From NCBI GenBank assembly GCA_947627785.1, contig CANQXC010000045.1, forward strand, positions 1-6,998: a DNA stretch of 6,998 nucleotides. Reading direction: 5' to 3'. The notes beneath the pieces were generated by a model. That model had not been told where the DNA came from. It saw only the letters and a program-made list of their open reading frames with translations, and did no database searches. The stretch is from an uncultured Clostridia bacterium. Lineage in GTDB: Bacteria > Bacillota > Clostridia > TANB77 > CAG-508. A program made the translations under genes and the position numbers. Shown here in pieces: positions 4,899-6,998 of the stretch; the stretch's first letter is position 1; each line of letters starts with the position of its first letter.

Positions 4899-6998
4899 AA
4901 TTTCATACTTAATTTTACTTTTTGTCTTTCTAGGTCTATTCCTATTACTTTAACTTTTACTATATCTCCTACTGATACTATTTCTGATGGATTTTTTACG
5001 TATTCATTACTCATTTCTGAAATATGTACTAAACCATCATGCTTTATGCCTACATCTACAAATGCTCCAAAATCTATTACATTTCTAACTGTACCTTGCA
5101 AAATCATGCCTTCTTTTAAGTCTTCTATTTTTAGCACATCTGTTCTTAATATTGGTTTTGGCATTTCTTCTCTCGGGTCTCTACCCGGTTTTGATAAGTC
5201 ATTTACTATATCTTTTAAAGTTAATTCTCCTACTCCTAATTCATTTGCTACTTTTTTTATATCTATATTAACAAGTTTACCTCTTATAATTTCTAGCTTT
5301 TCTTTGTTTAACAAATCACTTTTACTTGCATTTATTTTACTTAATAAACTTTCAGCAATTCCATAGCTTTCTGGGTGAACTCCTGTGGTTTCTAACGGAT
5401 TTTTTCCTCCAAATACTCTAATAAATCCTGCACATTGTTGAAAAGCTACTTTTCCAAGTTTTGGAACTTTTAAAAGTTCCTTTCTTTCTTTTATCTTTCC
5501 ATTTTCATCTCTATATTTTACAATATTTTTTGCAATTGTTTTATTAATCCCTGCCACATAAGAAAGCAATGATGGAGTTGCTGTATTTACATCCACACCT
5601 ACACCATTTACAGCATCTTCTACAACACCAGTAAGATTTTCCGATAATTTCTTTTGATCTACATCATGCTGGTATTGCCCTACGCCTATTGCTTTCGGAT
5701 CTATTTTCACAAGTTCTGCTAGTGGGTCTTGCAATCTTCTTGCAATTGAAATAGCACCTCTTATAGAAACATTTATATCCGGATATTCCTCTGTTGCAAG
5801 TTTTGAAGCTGAATAAACAGATGCTCCCGCTTCGCTTACAATGGCATAATATACATCTTGTGGGATTTCTTTTATCATATCCGAAACAAATTTTTCAGAC
5901 TCTCGAGAGGCCGTTCCATTTCCAATTGCTATCATATTTACTTTATGCTTTTCAATTAAAGCTTTTAAAACTTTCTTTGCACCTTCAACATCGTTTTGTG
6001 GTTCTGTTGGATATACAGTTGCAATATCAAGCACTTTTCCTGTATCATCTATTACTGCAATTTTACAACCTGTTCTATATGCTGGGTCAAACCCCATAAC
6101 AGTAATATTTTTTATTGGTGCTCCTAATAATAGTTGCTTTGCATTTTTTCCAAAAACTTTTATTGCTTGTTCTTCTGCCTTTTCTGTAAGTTCTGCTCTT
6201 ATTTCTCTTTCTATTGATGGTTCTATAAGTCTTTTATAACTATCATCTATTGTTTCTTCTAATATAGTTGTAAATTGCGTTTCTCCTTTTACAATATTTT
6301 TTCTTAAATAATTATATATTCTATCATTCGGCTTTTCTATTGTTACTTTTAGAAACTCTTCTTTTTCTCCTCTATTTATTGCTAAAATTCTATGGCTTGG
6401 AATTTTTTTAATTTCTTCTTCAAATTTATAATACATCTCATAATTTGATTTTTCATTTTCTTTTGCATTTTTAGTAACAATTTTTGCTTGTATATAACAA
6501 AGCCTTTTTATCTCTTTCCTATAATCTGCAACATCTGATATGTTTTCTGCAATAATATCTTTTGCCCCATTTATTGCATCTTGAGTAGTTTCTACTCCTT
6601 TTTCCTTATCTACAAATTCTAATGCTATTTCTTCTATTGGTTTTGTTTCTTTTTGCATGTATATAATATTTGCAAGCGGTTCTAAACCTTTCGCTTTTGC
6701 AATAGTTGCTCTTGTTTTTTTCTTTTGTTTATATGGTCTATAAATATCCTCAACTTCTGAAATTGTAACTGCCTCTTCTAAGCTTAACACTATTTCATCT
6801 GTGAGCTTTCCCTGTTCTTCTATTATTCTTTTTACATCTGATTTTCTTGCCTCTAAGTTTCGTAAATATGTAAGTCTCTCTCCTAAATTCCTTAGTATTT
6901 CATCACTTAAACCACCTGTTGCTTCTTTTCTATAACGTGCAATAAATGGTATTGTATTTCCTTCATCTATTAATTCTATTGTATTTTTCACTTGATTT
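4895..6998 (-). CDS. tex: Tex family S1 RNA-binding / transcription accessory protein (5' end outside window)
   Basis: A large cytosolic nucleic-acid-binding protein of the Tex/YdcI family, the bacterial relative of eukaryotic Spt6, implicated in transcription. About 700 codons are visible. The frame continues to the right edge and the usual first ~20 residues are missing, so the true start is outside; the GTG at 6989-6991 is an internal Val codon. Numbering from that Val, the N-terminal helical region carries GNTIPFIARYRKEATGG (11-27). A YqgF/RNase H-like domain begins at TVMGFDPAYRTGCK (297-310) and includes GNGTASRE (358-365). Helix-hairpin-helix segments span about 465-530, with VNTATPSLLSYVAGI and FQQCAGF. 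NPLETTGVHPESY (531-543) and KPGRDPREEMP (601-611) follow, and a C-terminal S1 domain covers 627-698 (GMILQGTVRNVIDFGAFVDVG, HDGLVHISEMS). The total would be ~718, normal for the family. It is convergent with purA; a small ORF overlaps its stop. Confidence 0.96.
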   Translation of the reverse strand, partial: NQVKNTIELIDEGNTIPFIARYRKEATGGLSDEILRNLGERLTYLRNLEARKSDVKRIIEEQGKLTDEIVLSLEEAVTISEVEDIYRPYKQKKKTRATIAKAKGLEPLANIIYMQKETKPIEEIALEFVDKEKGVETTQDAINGAKDIIAENISDVADYRKEIKRLCYIQAKIVTKNAKENEKSNYEMYYKFEEEIKKIPSHRILAINRGEKEEFLKVTIEKPNDRIYNYLRKNIVKGETQFTTILEETIDDSYKRLIEPSIEREIRAELTEKAEEQAIKVFGKNAKQLLLGAPIKNITVMGFDPAYRTGCKIAVIDDTGKVLDIATVYPTEPQNDVEGAKKVLKALIEKHKVNMIAIGNGTASRESEKFVSDMIKEIPQDVYYAIVSEAGASVYSASKLATEEYPDINVSIRGAISIARRLQDPLAELVKIDPKAIGVGQYQHDVDQKKLSENLTGVVEDAVNGVGVDVNTATPSLLSYVAGINKTIAKNIVKYRDENGKIKERKELLKVPKLGKVAFQQCAGFIRVFGGKNPLETTGVHPESYGIAESLLSKINASKSDLLNKEKLEIIRGKLVNIDIKKVANELGVGELTLKDIVNDLSKPGRDPREEMPKPILRTDVLKIEDLKEGMILQGTVRNVIDFGAFVDVGIKHDGLVHISEMSNEYVKNPSEIVSVGDIVKVKVIGIDLERQKVKLSMKL

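Noticed and set aside
5046..5366. Plus-strand open frame opposite tex (also 5794-6099)
   Set aside because: Antisense shadow of the clearly coding tex frame; hydrophobic, low-complexity translation and no ribosome binding site.

Overview
This is ordinary housekeeping DNA from a very AT-rich, low-GC Gram-positive bacterium (Bacillota). A member of the Clostridia, perhaps an uncultured gut lineage, fits best. The evidence is the base composition, the A/T-ending codons, the Shine-Dalgarno sequences, and the resemblance of RpoB, TrmB, Cdd, PurA and Tex to Firmicute versions. I cannot name a species. I see no mobile element, CRISPR array, rRNA or tRNA.

Layout. Positions 1-1541 (minus) hold the first ~513 codons of rpoB, which runs off the left edge inside the rifampicin-pocket region. 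Positions 1542-2001 are a 460-bp non-coding stretch with a strong rpoB promoter (1950-1979) and a ~400-nt leader containing four inverted repeats, one of them attenuator-like. trmB (2002-2658, minus) comes next. A 235-bp divergent region (2659-2893) carries back-to-back promoters for trmB and for cdd (2894-3289, plus). A 127-bp spacer has a good purA promoter and a 13-bp-stem dyad exactly where transcription should begin. purA (start best placed at 3428, end 4696, plus) ends at a strong terminator (4732-4774). A 41-codon basic small ORF (4773-4898, minus) abuts that terminator and overlaps the stop codon of tex (4895-6998, minus), which runs off the right edge.

How they relate. The products are core functions: RNA polymerase beta subunit, tRNA m7G46 methylation, pyrimidine salvage, the first committed step of AMP synthesis, and a nucleic-acid-binding Tex factor. 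They do not form one pathway. The most interesting features are regulatory. rpoB is not directly preceded by rplL as in most bacteria; it follows trmB, has its own promoter, a long structured leader and a UUG start codon. purA has a dyad at its transcription start. I see no evidence for a new defence, mobile or biosynthetic system. The best leads are the rpoB leader, the purA dyad and the small ORF after tex.
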